A DNA stretch of 64,000 bases from Planomonospora parontospora (lineage in GTDB: Bacteria; Actinomycetota; Actinomycetes; Streptosporangiales; Streptosporangiaceae), in the NCBI GenBank assembly GCA_014647935.1, contig BMQD01000005.1, forward strand, positions 147,676-211,675, written 5' to 3'. The position numbers were made by a program, and so were the translations under genes. Numbering within the stretch: the stretch's first letter is position 1; each line of letters starts with the position of its first letter. Of this stretch, positions 9,019 through 17,132 are shown piece after piece. The notes below the pieces were generated by a model. It saw only the letters and a program-made list of their open reading frames with translations, had not been told where the DNA came from and did no database searches.

Positions 9019-9981
9019 GTGCGGATGAGTGATCTCGGCCATGTGCTCGTCCTGGCAGGCGGCCTGTCCTACGAGCGGGAGGTCTCGCTGCGCTCGGGGC
9101 GGCGGGTGAGCGAGGTGCTGCGTGCGGCGGGCGTCTCCGTCGAGGCACGCGACATCGACGCCTCCCTCGTCCCCCGGGTGCTGGCCGACCCGCCCAGCGC
9201 CGTCTTCGTGACGCTGCACGGCGGAGCCGGCGAGGACGGCGCCATTCGCTCGGTGCTGGAGCTCCTCTCCGTCCCCTACGTGGGCGCCAGGTCCGAAGCA
9301 TGCCGGGTCGCATTCGACAAGCCCACCGCCAAGACGGTCGTTCGCTCCGCCGGCGTGCGCACCCCCGAGTCGGTGACGCTCCCCAAGGAGACGTTCCACG
9401 ACCTCGGCGCCTCCGCCGTGCTGGCCCGGATCGTCGAGCGGCTGGGGCTCCCGCTGTTCGTCAAGCCCTCCCGGGGCGGATCCGCCCTCGGCGCCTCGAT
9501 CGTGCGCACGGCCGAGGAACTGCCCTCCGCCATGGTGGGCTGCTTCGCCTACGGGGACACCGCTCTGATCGAGCGCTGCGTCGAGGGCGTCGAGGTGGCC
9601 GTCTCCGTGGTGGACCTCGGTGAGGGACCCGTCGCCCTGCCACCGGTGGAGATCGTCCCCGATGACGGCGTCTACGACTACGCGGCCCGCTACACCGCGG
9701 GCCGTACGGAGTTCTTCGCTCCGGCCCGCCTGTCCCCCGAGGTCGCGGCCGCCTGCGCCGAGATGGCCGTGACCGCGCACGCCGCCCTGGGCCTGCGCGA
9801 CATCTCCCGGACCGATCTGATCGTCGACGGGAACGGCCTGCCGCACTTCCTGGAGGTCAACGTCGCTCCCGGCATGACCGAGACCTCCCTCTTCCCCATG
9901 GCCGTCGAGGCCGCCGACCACGACCTCGGCTCCCTCTGCCGCTCGCTGCTGGAGCAGGCCGCCGCCCGCGGCGCGGCCTGA
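9019..9981 (+). CDS. D-alanine--D-alanine ligase-like ATP-grasp enzyme
   Basis: 320 residues with Ddl-family motifs in order: VLAGGLSYEREVSLRSG near residue 10, TLHGGAGEDGAIRSVLE near 75, the ATP-binding VKPSRGGSALGASIV near 155 and the metal-binding EVNVAPGMTETSLFPM near 275. Ddl enzymes join two D-alanines for peptidoglycan. Actinomycetes often carry a housekeeping Ddl elsewhere plus this shorter par-linked paralog, so the exact product is uncertain and no symbol is given. The GTG at 9019 is 5 nt after GAAGGAG; an in-frame ATG at 9025 is the alternative. Confidence 0.82.
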   Translation: MRMSDLGHVLVLAGGLSYEREVSLRSGRRVSEVLRAAGVSVEARDIDASLVPRVLADPPSAVFVTLHGGAGEDGAIRSVLELLSVPYVGARSEACRVAFDKPTAKTVVRSAGVRTPESVTLPKETFHDLGASAVLARIVERLGLPLFVKPSRGGSALGASIVRTAEELPSAMVGCFAYGDTALIERCVEGVEVAVSVVDLGEGPVALPPVEIVPDDGVYDYAARYTAGRTEFFAPARLSPEVAAACAEMAVTAHAALGLRDISRTDLIVDGNGLPHFLEVNVAPGMTETSLFPMAVEAADHDLGSLCRSLLEQAAARGAA

Positions 9982-10080
9982 ATCCCGCGCCTCCCCGCTC
10001 CCGGGTGAAGCCCTCCCGCCTCCGGGCGGACCGGCGCACCGCCTGATCGGCGGGGAGGGCGGCTCCCATACGCTGGCACT

Positions 10081-11133
10081 GTGCTGACCTCCACTCTCTT
10101 TCCCAAGAGCTTCGCCAGCGACAACCACGCCGGCGTGCATCCCAAGGTGCTCGCGGCCGTCGCGGAAGCCAACGCCGGAGACGCTCCCGCCTACGGCGCC
10201 GACCCCTGGACCCAGGCGATGGAAGACGCCTTCCGGAGCCAGTTCGGTGCGCGGGCGCGGGCGTACGCGATGTTCAACGGCACCGGGGCCAACGTCGTGG
10301 GGTTGGGCCTGGCGCTGCGCTCCTACGACTCCGTGCTCTGCCCGGCCACGGCGCACATCAACACCCATGAGTGCGGCGCCGCCGAACGGATCCTCGGCGC
10401 CAAGCTCATCCCCCTCCCGACGGACGACGGCAAGATCACCGCCGACGACGTCCGCGAGCACCTCTCCGTCGTCGGGAACACCCAGTACGCCCAGCCGCGC
10501 GTCATCTCCATCTCCCAGGTGACCGAGTGCGGCACGGTCTACACCGCCGACGAGATCTCCGAGCTCGCGGAGTTCGCCCACTCCAACGGTCTCTTCCTGC
10601 ACATGGACGGCGCCCGTCTGGCCAACGCCGCCGCCGAGCTCGGCTGTCCGCTGCGCGCCCTGACCACCGACGCGGGAGTGGACCTGCTCAGCTTCGGCGG
10701 TACCAAGAACGGGGCCCTGGGCGCCGAGGCCCTGGTCGTCCTCCGCCCCGAGCTGGACGCACCGGCGCTGTTCCTCCGCAAGCAGGGGATGCAGCTCGCC
10801 TCGAAGATGCGCTTCGTCTCCGCCCAGCTGACCGCGCTCCTCACCGACGACCTCTGGCGGGAGAACGCCGCCCACGCCAACGCGATGGCCCATCGACTCG
10901 CCGACGGCGTCACCGATCTCCCTGGAGTCTCCCTCCGCTACCCGGTTCAGTCCAACGCCGTATTCCCGGCGCTGCCGGAGAAGGCGATCGCCGAGCTGCA
11001 ACAGCGCTATCTCTTCCACACGTGGGACGCTTCGGAGAACGTGGTCCGCTGGATGGCCGCCTTCGACACCACCCCCGAGCACATCGACACCTTCGTCGCG
11101 GACATCCGCGCCGTCATCCAACCCCGCCCCTGA
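10081..11133 (+). CDS. Threonine aldolase / beta-eliminating lyase family protein
   Basis: 350-residue fold-type I PLP enzyme of the low-specificity L-threonine aldolase family, which cleaves beta-hydroxy amino acids to glycine and an aldehyde. It starts FPKSFASDNHAGVHPKVL; the catalytic core shows HMDGARLANAAAELG (PLP aspartate) and SFGGTKNGALGAEALVVL with the Schiff-base lysine near residue 210. Length is normal. There is no ribosome site; a -10-like TACGCT (10070-10075) ends a few nt before the GTG, which suggests a leaderless transcript, common in actinomycetes. It faces the parAB operon across the parS-rich intergenic region. Confidence 0.85.
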   Translation: MLTSTLFPKSFASDNHAGVHPKVLAAVAEANAGDAPAYGADPWTQAMEDAFRSQFGARARAYAMFNGTGANVVGLGLALRSYDSVLCPATAHINTHECGAAERILGAKLIPLPTDDGKITADDVREHLSVVGNTQYAQPRVISISQVTECGTVYTADEISELAEFAHSNGLFLHMDGARLANAAAELGCPLRALTTDAGVDLLSFGGTKNGALGAEALVVLRPELDAPALFLRKQGMQLASKMRFVSAQLTALLTDDLWRENAAHANAMAHRLADGVTDLPGVSLRYPVQSNAVFPALPEKAIAELQQRYLFHTWDASENVVRWMAAFDTTPEHIDTFVADIRAVIQPRP

Positions 11134-11168
11134 GGCGGCCGACCCGGCCGCTTGTCCTCCAGCCGTAC

Positions 11169-11184
11169 GGTTTCACGTGAAACA
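11169..11184. promoter_or_regulatory. parS centromere site 1
   Basis: GGTTTCACGTGAAACA matches the 16-bp parS consensus TGTTTCACGTGAAACA at 15 of 16 positions, including the full 14-bp core. ParB loads here and spreads for origin segregation. Confidence 0.93.
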
Positions 11185-11202
11185 CCGACCGTCTCCGTGG
11201 GA

Positions 11203-11218
11203 TGTTTCACGTGAAACA
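11203..11218. promoter_or_regulatory. parS centromere site 2
   Basis: Perfect 16-bp parS TGTTTCACGTGAAACA, 18 nt after site 1, between the lyase gene and parB. Confidence 0.95.
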
Positions 11219-11291
11219 CATCGACCCTCTCGCGTGGGGCGGTCCGGTTCGCTGGGGCGGGCCGGGCGGGTGCGGATGCTGCGTGGTGGCC

Positions 11292-11452
11292 GGGGTGGGG
11301 GCGCACGGGGGCGAGCCGGTCCGTGTGGTAGCCGTCTCAGCTGAGCTCTGGTGTTCTCCGGCCTCCGGCCTGGGCTCGGGCGCGCGGGGTGCGGGGTGCG
11401 GTGCTTTATACGCCGGCAGGACCACCGGACCGCCCCCGTGCGCCCCCACCCC
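11292..11452. repeat. 22-bp inverted repeat pair between parS sites
   Basis: The segment 11292-11313 is perfectly inverted at 11431-11452 (22 of 22 bp) with a 117-bp spacer; a few more flanking bases pair with mismatches. The arms are G/C tracts. It could form a large hairpin or cruciform between parS2 and parS3. No protein-coding role is visible. Confidence 0.75.
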
Positions 11453-11454
11453 AA

Positions 11455-11504
11455 CCATCGCGCAGCGTACGCACCCCCGGCCATCGCGCAGCGTACGCAC
11501 CCCC
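11455..11504 (+). repeat. Tandem 24-nt direct repeat near parS3
   Basis: A 24-nt unit at 11455-11478 is repeated exactly at 11481-11504 (period 26). Each copy contains the palindrome GCGTACGC. Confidence 0.85.
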
Positions 11505-11516
11505 AGCAGCATAAGA

Positions 11517-11552
11517 ATGGCCGTCGTGTTTCACGTGAAACACGACGGCCAT
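11517..11552. promoter_or_regulatory. parS site 3 within a 36-bp perfect palindrome
   Basis: The perfect parS (11527-11542) is the centre of a palindrome in which all 18 bases of each half are complementary (11517-11534 with 11535-11552). It lies 20 nt beyond the parB stop codon, so in RNA it would form a strong hairpin and may double as the parB terminator as well as a ParB-loading site. Confidence 0.9.
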
Positions 11553-11572
11553 GCATGCAGCCTGAGCGGGTA

Positions 11573-12553
11573 CTACTCCTCCGGCGATTCCACCGAGCCG
11601 GGAGCCATCGTCGCGATGATGCGCTCCAGATCGTCGATGGTCGCGAACTCCACCACGATGCGTCCCTTGCGGCGGCCGAAGTCCACCTTCACCCGGGTTT
11701 CGAAGTGGTCCGAGAGTCTGTCCGCCAGGCGGCGGAGCGAGGGGTCCTCCTCGGGCTTGGCCCGCGGAGCGCGAGGCGCGGGGGCGGAAGCCGCCGAGGC
11801 GTCCCCCATCGCCACGATCTCCTCGACGGCGCGGACCGAGAGGAGCTCGGCCACGATCCGGTCTGCAAGGCGTTCCTGTGCGGCCGGATCATCCAGGCTC
11901 AGCAGGGCCCGGGCGTGGCCGGCGCTGATCGTGCCCGCCGCCACCCGGTTCTGGACCCGGGGCGGAAGGTTGAGGAGCCGGATGGTGTTCGTCACGTGCG
12001 AGCGGGAACGGCCGATGCGGGTGGCGAGCTGTTCGTGGGTGGCGCCGAAGTCGTCCAGGAGCTGACGGTAGGCGGCCGCCTCTTCCAGCGCGTTGAGCTG
12101 CTCGCGCTGGAGGTTCTCGATCAGGGCGTCCAGAAGGAGCTTGTCCTCCTGGGTGTCCCGCACGATCGCCGGAATCAGCTCCAGCCCGGCCATCGTGGAG
12201 GCCCGCCAGCGACGCTCCCCCATGATGAGTTCGTACCGGTCGCCCCCCGCCCTCCGGACCACGATGGGCTGGAGAAGACCGACCTCCTTGATCGAGGCGG
12301 CCAGTTCCTTAAGCGCCTCGTCATCGAAGATCTCCCGGGGCTGCCGGGGGTTCGGCACGATGTCCCCGACCGGGACCTCGAGGAAGTAGGCGCCGGCGAC
12401 CGGCTTGAGGCTCTGCTCCTGAGGAGCCGGCTCCGGAGCCACCATGGTCGCGGTCGCGCCGGACCCGGCGTGCGCGGTGGGCTCCGCGGGCGGGGGAGCC
12501 GTGGGGATCAGTGCCCCCAGCCCTTTGCCCAGTCCTCTCGGCTGCTTACTCAC
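11573..12553 (-). CDS. parB: Chromosome partitioning protein ParB
   Basis: 326-residue ParB/Spo0J. It has the N-terminal tail ([12 protein letters not shown]) that contacts ParA, the CTP-binding/ParB domain ([38 protein letters not shown] with the GERRW CTPase motif), the central helix-turn-helix that reads parS ([23 protein letters not shown]) and a C-terminal dimerisation domain. Together with ParA it segregates chromosome origins, here during sporulation septation if the host is a spore-former. The GTG start has GGGGAGGGG upstream. It is co-transcribed downstream of rsmG and parA. Confidence 0.97.
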   Translation of the reverse strand: MSKQPRGLGKGLGALIPTAPPPAEPTAHAGSGATATMVAPEPAPQEQSLKPVAGAYFLEVPVGDIVPNPRQPREIFDDEALKELAASIKEVGLLQPIVVRRAGGDRYELIMGERRWRASTMAGLELIPAIVRDTQEDKLLLDALIENLQREQLNALEEAAAYRQLLDDFGATHEQLATRIGRSRSHVTNTIRLLNLPPRVQNRVAAGTISAGHARALLSLDDPAAQERLADRIVAELLSVRAVEEIVAMGDASAASAPAPRAPRAKPEEDPSLRRLADRLSDHFETRVKVDFGRRKGRIVVEFATIDDLERIIATMAPGSVESPEE

Positions 12554-12626
12554 TGCCCCTCCCCAAGGCTCGACGTCTCGCCCTCAGTAACATCCGCGGC
12601 GGCACCGCCGAGGCGCTCCCCGCCGC

Positions 12627-13748
12627 TCACACGGCCGCGCCGCGGTAGGCGATCTCACGGGCGGCGTCCATGTAGGCCATCGCACCGCTGGAGCCCGGGT
12701 CGTAGGTCATGACCGACTGCCCGTAGCTGGGCGCCTCGGAGACACGCACGCTCCGCGGGATGAGCGTGCTCAGCACCGTGTCACCGAAATGGGACCGTAC
12801 CTCTTCCGCGACCTGCGAGGCGAGCCGGGTACGGCCGTCGTACATCGTCATGAGGATGGTGGACAGGTCGAGGGTGGGGTTCAGGTGGGCGCGGACCAGC
12901 TCCACGTTCCGGAGCAGCTGGCCCAGGCCCTCCAGCGCGTAGTACTCGCACTGGATCGGGATCAGCAGCTCGTTCGCGGCCATCAGCGCGTTGACGGTCA
13001 GCAGGCCGAGCGAGGGCGGGCAGTCGATGAGGATGTAGTCGAACTCGATGGCGTCGTAGGCGGCCAGCGCCCGCTGCAGCCGGGCCTCGCGGGCCACCAT
13101 GGAGACCAGCTCGATCTCCGCGCCCGCGAGGTCGATGGTGGCGGGGGCGCAGTAGAGGCCGGGCATGTCCGGGACCTCCTTCACCACCTCGATGAGCGGC
13201 ATGTCCTCCACCAGGACCTTGTACATGTCCGGCACGTCGCCGCGATGCTCGATGGCCAGGGCCGTCGAGGCGTTGCCCTGCGGGTCGAGGTCCACCACCA
13301 GGACGCGCTGACCGTGCATGGAGAGTGCCGCCGCCAGGTTGACCGACGTCGTGGTCTTTCCCACACCGCCCTTCTGGTTCGCGACGGTGAAGATCCGGGT
13401 CTTGGGTGGCCGGGGCCAGTCGCCGTCCCGGGTCGCCGAGGAGTTACCGGAAGCGACCGTGGTGTTCTGGGGCGATGTTTCACGTGAAACCACTGAGCTG
13501 AGTGCCTCTCGTACCAGCGGCGATTCGCCGGGGTTAAGGGGATTGGGGGTCACGGTCGTCTTCCTTTCCACCGGCCGGGCCGCGGCGGGAGGAGCCGAGG
13601 CCGGCCATCCCAGGCCTGAGGGACTGCCGAGCGGAGAAGAGAGGGGGGTCTCCGGCCAGCCGAGACCCCCTGCCGTGCTGGTGATCACACGTCCGCGATC
13701 GTCCAGCGTGGAGAACCCGGCGCTCGCGCCGGGGAGCGTTCGACTCAC
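12627..13748 (-). CDS. parA: Chromosome partitioning ATPase ParA (Soj)
   Basis: Deviant Walker-type ATPase that works with ParB. The core shows VANQKGGVGKTTTSVNLAAAL (Walker A), VLVVDLDPQGNAST and the Walker B region YILIDCPPSLGLLTVNAL. I chose the GTG at 13748 because AAGGAG lies 5 nt upstream; this gives 373 residues with an approximately 140-residue N-terminal extension rich in Gly/Pro/Ser (GLGWP occurs twice). A second GTG at 13553, behind GGAAAGGAAG, would give 308 residues, closer to other ParA proteins. The extension contains VSRET, which is parS4 read as codons. The frame stays open to 13925, inside rsmG, but no ribosome site supports it. Confidence 0.93.
   Translation of the reverse strand: MSRTLPGASAGFSTLDDRGRVITSTAGGLGWPETPLSSPLGSPSGLGWPASAPPAAARPVERKTTVTPNPLNPGESPLVREALSSVVSRETSPQNTTVASGNSSATRDGDWPRPPKTRIFTVANQKGGVGKTTTSVNLAAALSMHGQRVLVVDLDPQGNASTALAIEHRGDVPDMYKVLVEDMPLIEVVKEVPDMPGLYCAPATIDLAGAEIELVSMVAREARLQRALAAYDAIEFDYILIDCPPSLGLLTVNALMAANELLIPIQCEYYALEGLGQLLRNVELVRAHLNPTLDLSTILMTMYDGRTRLASQVAEEVRSHFGDTVLSTLIPRSVRVSEAPSYGQSVMTYDPGSSGAMAYMDAAREIAYRGAAV
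13476..13491. promoter_or_regulatory. parS centromere site 4, inside parA
   Basis: TGTTTCACGTGAAACC matches the parS consensus at 15 of 16 positions and is embedded in the 5' part of parA, where it encodes Val-Ser-Arg-Glu-Thr. ParB binding here could also feed back on parAB expression, by inference. Confidence 0.92.
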
Positions 13749-13785
13749 CGGATCTCCTTGGCCTTGCACTCGCTTTTCGGTCCGT

Positions 13786-14496
13786 CTACTGGCCTCGCAC
13801 CCGTTTCGGGCGCGGAGCACGATCCTTTCGGCGAGAGGCCTGCCGGGCTCTCTCGGGGGCCCGACCGGCGACCACCCGGATGAGAGTTGCATGCGGCTCG
13901 ACCTTACCGTGCCCGACGGATACAAGCTCGGCGGTCAGCACTCCACTGGACCGCAATTGCGCCTCGGCCTCGGCCAGTTCCTCCGCCGCACGCTCCCCCT
14001 TCATCGCGAGCAGTTCTCCCCCCTCGCAGAGCAACGGCAGCGCCCAGGACAGCAACCGGTCGAGCGGCGCCACCGCCCGCGCGGAGGCCACGTCGAACTC
14101 GCGCTTGCCGGCGAACTCCTCGGCCCGGCCGCGCAGCACTTCGACGTTCTCCAGTTTCAGTGAATCGACGCACTCCTGGAGGAAGACCGTCCGGCGCAGG
14201 AGTGGTTCGAGGAGCGTGACCGAGATGTCGGGCCGGACGATGGCGAGCACGAGGCCGGGCAGGCCCGCGCCCGAGCCGATGTCCACCAGCCGCACGTCCT
14301 CGGGGACGGCCTCGGCGACCACCGCGCAGTTGAGCAGATGGCGGTCCCAGATCCTGGGCACCTCGCGGGGGCCGAGCAGTCCGCGCACCACTCCTGGACC
14401 GGCGAGCAACTCCGCGAACGCCTCCGCTCGGGACCAGGCCTCACCGGTGAACACCTCACGTGCCACCTCGGGCGGTTCGGGCAACTGGTCGCTCAC
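13786..14496 (-). CDS. rsmG: 16S rRNA (guanine-527-N7)-methyltransferase
   Basis: 236-residue GidB/RsmG SAM-dependent methyltransferase that modifies G527 of 16S rRNA. The SAM-binding motif VDIGSGAGLPGLVLAIVRP is near residue 70, preceded by REVPRIWDRHLLNCA, and the family motif SARAVAPLDRLLSWALPLL follows. A basic C-terminal tail (about 25 residues) is an actinobacterial extension. The GTG start at 14496 follows GAGAG. It heads the rsmG-parA-parB operon; a terminator upstream isolates it from jag, so a promoter is expected in 14497-14621. Loss of rsmG gives low-level streptomycin resistance in other bacteria. Confidence 0.96.
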   Translation of the reverse strand: MSDQLPEPPEVAREVFTGEAWSRAEAFAELLAGPGVVRGLLGPREVPRIWDRHLLNCAVVAEAVPEDVRLVDIGSGAGLPGLVLAIVRPDISVTLLEPLLRRTVFLQECVDSLKLENVEVLRGRAEEFAGKREFDVASARAVAPLDRLLSWALPLLCEGGELLAMKGERAAEELAEAEAQLRSSGVLTAELVSVGHGKVEPHATLIRVVAGRAPERARQASRRKDRAPRPKRVRGQ

Positions 14497-14621
14497 TGGA
14501 TGATCACTCTCTCCTCAGAATCAGCGGGCCACCCCCGGGGGTGTGAGCCGTTGCCGACATGCGCTATGCGAACCAACGTTAGCCGACGTCCGGAGGGATC
14601 CGCCGTGTCGGCAAGAGGGAC

Positions 14622-14661
14622 GAAAAAGGCCGCCGTCCCTGGCGTGCCAGGGACGGCGGCC
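14622..14661 (-). terminator. Rho-independent terminator after jag
   Basis: On the minus strand a perfect 15-bp stem (14661-14647 with 14642-14628), 4-nt loop, is followed by five T (14627-14623). It ends the rpmH-rnpA-yidD-yidC-jag transcript 23 nt after the jag stop and separates it from rsmG-parAB. Confidence 0.92.
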
Positions 14662-14683
14662 GATCGTCCGCCCGCCGGGGCGG

Positions 14684-15184
14684 TCAGGCGGGGAGCACCA
14701 CCACGAAGCGACGGGGCTCCTCGCCCTCGGACTCGCTGCGCAGGCCCGCGGCGGCCACGGCATCGTGCACGATCTTGCGCTCGAACGGCGTCATCGGCTG
14801 GAGGGACTTGGGCTCGCCGGAGCGCTTGACGTCCCCGGCGATCTTGGTGCCGAGTTCGCGGAGCTCGGCCCGGCGGCGGTCGCGGTAACCGCCGATGTCG
14901 AGCATCAGCCGCGAGCGCTCCCCCATCTGCCGGTGGACCGCCAGCCGGGTGAGCTCCTGGAGCGCCTCCAGGACCTCACCGTTGGGACCCACCAGATCGC
15001 CGCCCTTGACGTCCACCACGGAGACGACGGCGCGATCGCCCTCGACGTCCATGTCGATGTCACCGTCGATGTCGGCGATGTCGAGCAGCCCTTCGAGATA
15101 GTCGGCCGCGATCTCGCCCTCCTGCTCCAGGGCTGCGAGATCGGGAGCCGCCTTGGCCGCGGTCTCCTGCTGGGCCTCAGTCAC
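14684..15184 (-). CDS. jag: Jag/KhpB family RNA-binding protein (KH and R3H domains)
   Basis: 166 residues. An acidic N-terminus leads into a KH domain with the GDLVGPNGEVLEALQELTRLAV loop (about residues 61-82) and a C-terminal R3H domain (about 95-160, PMTPFERKIVHDAVAAAGL). Jag/KhpB binds RNA and is encoded next to yidC in most Gram-positive bacteria; its targets here are unknown. The GTG start at 15184 follows AAGGAG. It is the last gene before the terminator at 14622-14661. Confidence 0.93.
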   Translation of the reverse strand: MTEAQQETAAKAAPDLAALEQEGEIAADYLEGLLDIADIDGDIDMDVEGDRAVVSVVDVKGGDLVGPNGEVLEALQELTRLAVHRQMGERSRLMLDIGGYRDRRRAELRELGTKIAGDVKRSGEPKSLQPMTPFERKIVHDAVAAAGLRSESEGEEPRRFVVVLPA

Positions 15185-15266
15185 GTCCAGCCACTCCTTC
15201 GTGCTGTCGGGATGGGTCGGGGAGCGCCGTGGATCCTGCCTGCGGGACCCACGCCATCTGCCGGGA

Positions 15267-16214
15267 CTACTTCTTACCGCCCGTCCGCTTGCTGCGAGGC
15301 TGGCGGGTCGGCTGCTGGCGGGTGACCTTGGGGGCCGGCGGCGCGGGCGGGGCCTCGGGCTCGGGTGCGGTCTTGCGCACCTTGCTCATCAGGCCCGGCT
15401 TGGGGGCGGGCGTCACCATGTTCCCCTTGGCGTCGACCACCGGCATGGGGTGCCTGCTGTAGAACCAGTGCTGCTGGCCGAGCGTCCACAGGTTGGTGGT
15501 GACCCAGTAGAGGATCAGGCCGAGGGGGAAGTTCAGGGAGAAGATCGCGAACAGCGGCGAGATGTACATCAGGATCTTCTGCTGCTGCGCCATGGGGTTG
15601 TCCGGCATCTGCGCCATCGAGCGGGTCACGCTCTGCCGGACCGTGAGGAAGGTGGTCAGCGAGCTGACCGCCACGAAGATCGCGAGCACCACCTTGGCGA
15701 CGACCGGGTCGGCACCGAGGGCGGTGACCTCCTTGGCGTCCCAGAAGAAGGTGGTCGGGAGCGGGGCGCCGAAGATGTGCGCCGCCCGGGCGTCGTTCAC
15801 CAGTTCCTGCGTCATGCCGAACTTCGGCTGGCCGGCCGCCATGGCCTGCAGCACGGTGAACATCGAGATGAAGATCGGGAACTGCGCCAGGATCGGCAGG
15901 CAGCCGCCGAGCGGGTTGGCCCCCGCTCCCTGGTACAGCGCCATGACCTCCTGGTTCATGCGCTGCTTGTCGTTCTTGTAGCGCTTGCGCAGCTCCTGCA
16001 CCTTCGGCGCGAGCTCCTGCATCTTCTTCGACGAGCGCATCTGCTTGAGGAAGAGCGGGAAGATCAGCAGCCGCATCAGCACGGTCAGCGTGATGATGGT
16101 CAGCGCCCAGTTGAGCCCGCTGTCCTTCGGGATGAAGGTGCTGTAGCCCTGGTGAATCCAGGTGATGACTTGGGCGACGGCTGTGTACAGCCAGTTGAGC
16201 CAGGACAGCTCCAC
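15267..16214 (-). CDS. yidC: Membrane protein insertase YidC
   Basis: 315 residues, the short Gram-positive/actinobacterial form of the YidC/Oxa1 insertase. Segments include TIITLTVLMRLLIFPLFLKQMRSS, the coiled cytoplasmic hairpin (MQELAPKVQELRKRYKNDKQ), the NPLGGCLPILAQFPIFISMF signature, and C-terminal membrane segments before LYWVTTNLWTLGQQHWF. A Pro-rich, highly basic tail of about 55 residues may contact the ribosome. The GTG at 16214 lies 4 nt after the yidD stop, so the genes are translationally coupled. Confidence 0.96.
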   Translation of the reverse strand: MELSWLNWLYTAVAQVITWIHQGYSTFIPKDSGLNWALTIITLTVLMRLLIFPLFLKQMRSSKKMQELAPKVQELRKRYKNDKQRMNQEVMALYQGAGANPLGGCLPILAQFPIFISMFTVLQAMAAGQPKFGMTQELVNDARAAHIFGAPLPTTFFWDAKEVTALGADPVVAKVVLAIFVAVSSLTTFLTVRQSVTRSMAQMPDNPMAQQQKILMYISPLFAIFSLNFPLGLILYWVTTNLWTLGQQHWFYSRHPMPVVDAKGNMVTPAPKPGLMSKVRKTAPEPEAPPAPPAPKVTRQQPTRQPRSKRTGGKK

Positions 16215-16218
16215 CGAG

Positions 16219-16503
16219 CTAGCTCCCTTGCGTTTCGTGGGACCGGACCGGGCGTGGGGGCACCGGGTCTAAACCTCCGGGATGGAATGGGTGGCAACGC
16301 CCGATTCTCCGGATCGTCAACCATGTGCCGCGCAACGCGCCGTGAACGGCTATCGCCTCGAGGCCGTAAGCGCTGCACGAGGGATGGAAACGGCAGCGGG
16401 GACCCAGCAGCGGGCTCACGAAGGCCCGGTAGAACCGGATCGGAGCCATCAGGGTCCGGGCGGCCGGGGAGGCCCCGGCGGTCTGCTGCGCCGTCATCGT
16501 CAT
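16219..16503 (-). CDS. yidD: Membrane protein insertion efficiency factor YidD
   Basis: 94 residues with the family signature [29 protein letters not shown] and [13 protein letters not shown], containing the three conserved cysteines. It has an N-terminal amphipathic/membrane-associating segment and aids YidC-dependent insertion. Its ATG overlaps the rnpA stop (ATGA), and yidC begins 4 nt after its stop. Confidence 0.95.
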   Translation of the reverse strand: MTMTAQQTAGASPAARTLMAPIRFYRAFVSPLLGPRCRFHPSCSAYGLEAIAVHGALRGTWLTIRRIGRCHPFHPGGLDPVPPRPVRSHETQGS

Positions 16504-16880
16504 CCCTCCATGCGAGTCGTGGAGGACTCTCGCCGCCTGAGCAAACGATCGAGCGCGACGTCGAGTTCGGCGGCTAGGCGCTCGCTCCGCGCGGACGCGG
16601 CCGGTGGATTGGCGCGTACAACCAGCAGGCTACCTCGCGGGAGGCGGTCGAGCCGGTCGCGCATGAGGTGTCTCAGCCGGCGCTTGACCCGGTTGCGGAC
16701 GACCGCGCCGCCGACGGCGCGGCTCACCACGAACCCCACCAGGGGCGGCTCACCGGCCCGCAGATCTGGAGCGCGCATGCCGAGATGCGCGACCAGCGTG
16801 GGGCGGCCCGAGCGGCCGCCCTTCCTGACCGCGCTGTTGAACTCCTCGCCCCGGCGCATGCGGGACCTGGACGGCAGCAC
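16500..16880 (-). CDS. rnpA: Ribonuclease P protein component
   Basis: 126-residue basic protein subunit of RNase P, which matures tRNA 5' ends. It starts [21 protein letters not shown] and has the conserved RNR box ([21 protein letters not shown], about residues 60-80). The position between rpmH and yidD is universal. The 114 nt between rpmH and rnpA carry two hairpins (16917-16945 and 16959-16981) that could adjust the ratio of the two products. Confidence 0.97.
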   Translation of the reverse strand: MLPSRSRMRRGEEFNSAVRKGGRSGRPTLVAHLGMRAPDLRAGEPPLVGFVVSRAVGGAVVRNRVKRRLRHLMRDRLDRLPRGSLLVVRANPPAASARSERLAAELDVALDRLLRRRESSTTRMEG

Positions 16881-16994
16881 GAGAGGACCTTCTCAACCCT
16901 GGGCAGGTACGGCTATCGCCCGCCGAACCTCACGGTCGGCGGGCGACAGGACGCTCGCTGCCCGGCCCGGCGAACCGGGCACGGCGGACGCGCG

Positions 16995-17132
16995 TCAGGC
17001 GGAGAGCTCGGCGCGGCCCTTGCGGCGACGGGCGGCCAGGATCGCGCGACCGGCACGGGTGCGCATGCGCAGCCGGAAGCCGTGGGTCTTCGCGCGACGG
17101 CGGTTGTTCGGCTGGAAAGTACGCTTGCTCAC
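16995..17132 (-). CDS. rpmH: 50S ribosomal protein L34
   Basis: 45-residue L34, read directly: [20 protein letters not shown] at the N-terminus, ending [10 protein letters not shown]. The GTG start at 17132 is followed by the canonical [13 protein letters not shown] signature; the upstream ribosome site is weak (GGAG about 7 nt away). It is the first gene of the minus-strand rpmH-rnpA-yidD-yidC-jag operon and is divergent from dnaA. Confidence 0.98.
   Translation of the reverse strand: MSKRTFQPNNRRRAKTHGFRLRMRTRAGRAILAARRRKGRAELSA

Larger units (their letters stand above)
11134..11572. promoter_or_regulatory. parS-containing intergenic region between convergent genes
   Basis: This 439-bp gap has no credible gene. 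It holds three of the four parS sites, a 22-bp inverted repeat pair, a tandem 24-nt repeat and a 36-bp palindrome, annotated separately. Convergent transcription from both sides makes it a gene-free landing zone for ParB. Confidence 0.7.

Noticed and set aside
14453-14466. A fifth parS in rsmG (ACCTCACGTGCCAC).
   Set aside because: Only the central TCACGTG and two outer bases match the 14-bp core (9 of 14), so ParB binding is unlikely.
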